Shown here: one piece after another, positions 61,428 through 64,000 of the stretch
Layout of the letters: each line of letters begins with the position of its first letter
Position numbering within the stretch: position 1 is the stretch's first letter
DNA from: Sphingomonas sp.
Lineage (GTDB): Bacteria > Pseudomonadota > Alphaproteobacteria > Sphingomonadales > Sphingomonadaceae
Direction of reading: 5' to 3'
Length of the DNA stretch: 64,000 nt
Assembly (NCBI RefSeq): GCF_024508665.1
Contig: NZ_JANINP010000001.1
Coordinates: 248,001-312,000, forward strand
Position numbers and translations under genes: made by a program
Notes under the pieces: generated by a model
Seen by the model: the letters and a program-made list of their open reading frames with translations, nothing else
What the model was told of the DNA's origin: nothing
Database searches by the model: none

Positions 61428-62448
61428 CCCGATCCGCCTGCAGCGCGATCCGGCCGCGCTCGACAGCCTGCCGCGCATCGCCCGGCGCGGCGTGATCGCA
61501 CCGGACGAATTCGCCGCGATCGTCGCCGCGGGCGCGCCCGTAGTACTCCACGGCCTGTTCGACACTTGGCCCGCGCTCGCCGCCGGGATGCAGGGTGCGG
61601 CGACGCTGAACGCCTATTTCCGCCGGCTCGACAGCGGGGCAGCGGTGCCGGTGATGGAGGCCCCCGCGCGGCATCGCGGGCAATTCGCTTATGGTCCCGA
61701 CCTGCGCGAATTCACTTTCACCAGGCGCCAGGCGCCGCTGGGTTCCACGCTCGACCGCATCGAAGGGCTGATCGGCCAGCCCGATGCGCCGACCGTCGCG
61801 ATCCAGATGCTGCGGCTCGACCAGGCGATGCCCGGTTTCGCCGAGCATAACCCGATGCCTTTGCTACCCGGAATCGGCGCGCGACTGTGGCTGGGTGGCG
61901 CGGTCCACACGCGGACGCACAACGATCGCGACCACAATCTCGCCTGCGTGATCGCCGGGCGGCGGCGCTTCGTTCTGTTTCCGCCCGAGCAGGTGAGCAA
62001 CCTCTATGTCGGTCCGCCCGACAACCCGCCAGCGCTCTCGCTGGTCGATCCCGAGGCGCCCGATCTCGCCCGCTTCCCGCGTTACGTGGACGCCGTCGCC
62101 GCCGCGAGCCTCGCCTTGGTCGAACCAGGCGAGGCGCTCTTCCTGCCGCGCTACTGGTGGCACCACGTCATCTCGCTCGACGCCTATAACGCGATGGTCA
62201 ATTACTGGTGGGGCGGCAGCGACGAGCCCAACCACGCTTTCCTGACCGCCTTGCTCGCGTTCCGCGATCTGCCGCCGGGCGAGCGCGATTACTGGCGCGA
62301 GATGATCGCGGCATACGTATTCGGCGAGCGCGGCGATGTGCTGTCGCATATCCCCGCACCACTCCAGGGGCCGTTCGGTCCGCTTTCTCCCACCGCGCGC
62401 ACGGCGCTGCGTCAACAGCTTCGCGCCGCGCTCGGCAAACCTTCCTGA
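61420..62448 (+). CDS. Cupin_8/JmjC-like Fe(II)-dependent oxygenase-type protein
   Basis: This 342-residue protein has a JmjC-like cupin fold. The metal triad is visible as H167 and D169 in THNDRDHNL and a histidine at 248 in RYWWHHV; LFLPRYWWH is the usual end motif. RRRFVLFPPEQ is the typical strand after the HxD. Such proteins are 2-oxoglutarate- and iron-dependent hydroxylases, often acting on proteins or small molecules. The start is the GTG 61420, which overlaps the previous stop; an ATG at 61396 is possible. In sphingomonad and Caulobacter genomes this family often travels with TonB receptor-halogenase genes. Confidence 0.85.
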   Translation: MVDPIRLQRDPAALDSLPRIARRGVIAPDEFAAIVAAGAPVVLHGLFDTWPALAAGMQGAATLNAYFRRLDSGAAVPVMEAPARHRGQFAYGPDLREFTFTRRQAPLGSTLDRIEGLIGQPDAPTVAIQMLRLDQAMPGFAEHNPMPLLPGIGARLWLGGAVHTRTHNDRDHNLACVIAGRRRFVLFPPEQVSNLYVGPPDNPPALSLVDPEAPDLARFPRYVDAVAAASLALVEPGEALFLPRYWWHHVISLDAYNAMVNYWWGGSDEPNHAFLTALLAFRDLPPGERDYWREMIAAYVFGERGDVLSHIPAPLQGPFGPLSPTARTALRQQLRAALGKPS

Positions 62449-62470
62449 TCTCTCCCCGAGGAACCTCCAG

Positions 62471-64000
62471 ATGATCCTTCGTTCGCTTGCCCTGATTGCC
62501 GCACTCGGCTGGACCGCTTCCGCCGCGGCCGCCACTCGCGAATGCGCGCAATCGCCAGGCAAGGTGATCGAGATCTGCGTGTGGGTCGAGAACGGCCAGG
62601 CGCTCTACGAGGTGACCCGCAAGGGCGCGCAGCTCCTTGCGCCGTCCGAGCTCGGCCTGACCTTCAAGGGCGAGCCGGCCGCGCGCTTTTCGGCGATGGG
62701 CAATCCGCGCCGAGCCTCATCGGACACGAATTGGGAACAGCCTTGGGGCGAAGAGCGGGTGATCCGCGACAACCACAATGAACTGACCGTCACGCTCAAT
62801 GGCGACACCGCGCTCAACAAGGCGGTCGACGTCACCTTCCGCCTGTTCGATGACGGCTTCGGCTTCCGCTACGACTACAAGGATGTGCCCGCCGGCCAGG
62901 ACGTCGCGGTCACTGCCGAGCGCACCCAATTCCACACGCTCGGCGCCTATCAGGCCTGGTGGTATCAAGGACTGGGCCAGGAACGCGACGAATATCTCTA
63001 TACCCAGACCGACGCGCGCCGCATCACACTCGCCGAGACGCCGCTGACGATGAAGGGTGCCAACGGCCTCTACCTCTCGTTCCACGAAGCGGCGATGATC
63101 GACTTCCCGTCGATGCTGCTTCAGGGCAATGGCGAGGGCACGTTGACCGCGTGGCTGATGCCTTGGCCCGACGGCACGCTGGCCAAGAAGACCGGCCCCT
63201 TCATCACGCCGTGGCGGACGGTGCTGATTGGAGAGACGCCGGGCGCGCTGGCCGACAGCCGGATCGAGCTCAACCTCAACGAACCGAGCAGGATCCCCGA
63301 TATCCGGAAGTGGTTCACCCCCGGCAAGTTCGTCGGCGTGTGGTGGGAAATGCATCTCGACAAGACGACCTGGTCGAGCGGCATGCGGCACGGCGCGACC
63401 ACAGCCAATGTCGAGCGCTATATCGACTTCGCCGCCAAATACGGCTTCAGCGGAGTCCTGGTCGAAGGGTGGAACCAGGGCTGGGACGGCGACTGGATCG
63501 CCAATGGCGACAAGTTCAGCTTCACCAAGCCCTATCCCGATTTCGACATCGCCGCGGTCACTGCTTACGCCAAGGCCAAGGGCGTGCAGTTGATCGGGCA
63601 TAACGAGACCGGCGGCGGGGTGGTCAATTATGAAAACCAGCTCGACGACGCGATGAAATTCTACGCCAGCTACGGCGTCCATGCGGTCAAGACGGGCTAT
63701 GTCCGCCATGCCGGCGACATCCTCGACCGCGAGGGCAAGGGCGAGTGGTTCGCCGGCCAGTTCATGGTCCGCCACAATCTTCTCGTCGCCGAGACCGCGG
63801 CGAAATACCGTATCGCGATCGACGCGCACGAGCCGGTCAAGGATACGGGTTTGCGCCGCACCTGGCCCAACATGATCGCCCGCGAAGGCGCGCGGGGACA
63901 GGAATATAATGCCTGGGGCGTGCCGACCAATCCGCCCGAACACATGACGATCCTGCCCTTCACTCGGCTGCTCGGCGGGCCGATGGATTTCACGCCGGGC
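62471..64000 (+). CDS. GH97 glycosidase, inverting SusB-like type, cut by the window edge
   Basis: This frame is open from ATG 62471 to the end (510 codons, incomplete at the C-terminus). A signal peptide ends TASAAAATR. The GH97 plan is visible: a beta-super-sandwich, then a barrel with FVGVWWEMHLD, GVLVEGWNQGWDGDW and IGHNETGGG. Where the retaining type has the nucleophile aspartate, this one reads AVKTGYV, as in the inverting alpha-glucosidase SusB. It would hydrolyse alpha-glucosidic oligosaccharides in the periplasm, matching a starch/maltodextrin locus. It lies 22 bp after the cupin gene. Confidence 0.93.
   Translation, partial: MILRSLALIAALGWTASAAAATRECAQSPGKVIEICVWVENGQALYEVTRKGAQLLAPSELGLTFKGEPAARFSAMGNPRRASSDTNWEQPWGEERVIRDNHNELTVTLNGDTALNKAVDVTFRLFDDGFGFRYDYKDVPAGQDVAVTAERTQFHTLGAYQAWWYQGLGQERDEYLYTQTDARRITLAETPLTMKGANGLYLSFHEAAMIDFPSMLLQGNGEGTLTAWLMPWPDGTLAKKTGPFITPWRTVLIGETPGALADSRIELNLNEPSRIPDIRKWFTPGKFVGVWWEMHLDKTTWSSGMRHGATTANVERYIDFAAKYGFSGVLVEGWNQGWDGDWIANGDKFSFTKPYPDFDIAAVTAYAKAKGVQLIGHNETGGGVVNYENQLDDAMKFYASYGVHAVKTGYVRHAGDILDREGKGEWFAGQFMVRHNLLVAETAAKYRIAIDAHEPVKDTGLRRTWPNMIAREGARGQEYNAWGVPTNPPEHMTILPFTRLLGGPMDFTPG

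Noticed and set aside
1..64000. CRISPR arrays, tRNA genes and intact insertion sequences
   Set aside because: Looked for; no regularly spaced repeats, cloverleaf-type sequences or transposase genes were recognised.

Overview
The window comes from a GC-rich alphaproteobacterium, most likely a sphingomonad (Sphingomonas or a close relative). The evidence is the gene order rpmH-rnpA-yidD-yidC-engB, the large TonB-dependent receptors paired with flavin 'tryptophan halogenase' genes, LacI-type control of sugar genes, and strong G/C third-codon bias. No tRNA, rRNA, CRISPR array or intact insertion sequence was seen.

Layout. (1) 1-9,300, mostly housekeeping: an MDR oxidoreductase, an M28 peptidase, then the minus-strand block rpmH-rnpA-yidD-yidC-engB, followed by plus-strand comM, an unlisted 48-residue ORF and two tandem DUF805 membrane proteins. 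(2) 9,300-12,700: a PilZ protein and a GGDEF-EAL protein, both tied to cyclic-di-GMP. (3) 12,750-51,800: a very large polysaccharide utilization region. It holds a NodB-type deacetylase, aldose 1-epimerase, GH39, GH27, an alpha/beta esterase, GH51, GH97, GH79, GH2, a zinc sugar dehydrogenase, a LytS/LytTR-type two-component pair, a TonB receptor with a flavin halogenase and a small secreted protein, then GH29, GH42, GH62, PA14-containing GH31, a second GH29, GH5 (subfamily 4-like), a CE2-like acetylesterase and GH27-NPCBM. The set fits fucosylated, galactosylated and acetylated xyloglucan plus arabinose-, galactose- and glucuronate-bearing hemicellulose or pectin side chains. (4) 51,970-64,000: a second locus with a LacI regulator, MFS sugar transporter, TonB receptor, intact halogenase, degenerate halogenase paralogue, JmjC/cupin_8 protein and a SusB-like GH97 cut by the window edge. 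It resembles alphaproteobacterial maltodextrin/starch loci.

How the parts may work together: secreted GH5 and acetylesterase open the backbone, the TonB receptor imports oligosaccharides, periplasmic exo-enzymes (many with twin-arginine signals) strip side chains, and the dehydrogenase and epimerase feed released sugars into metabolism. Six copies of a TAGCGCTA-centred palindrome lie upstream of most transcription units of region 3, which suggests one LacI/XylR-like regulon whose regulator is probably outside the window. Region 4 lacks this site and instead carries TTATGCAA/TTGCATAA-type repeats.

The least explained biology is the repeated TonB receptor-halogenase pairing: each receptor is followed by a hairpin and then a halogenase, and in the second locus also by a catalytically degenerate paralogue and a cupin oxygenase. 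Family calls rest on motif recognition by eye, without database searches.
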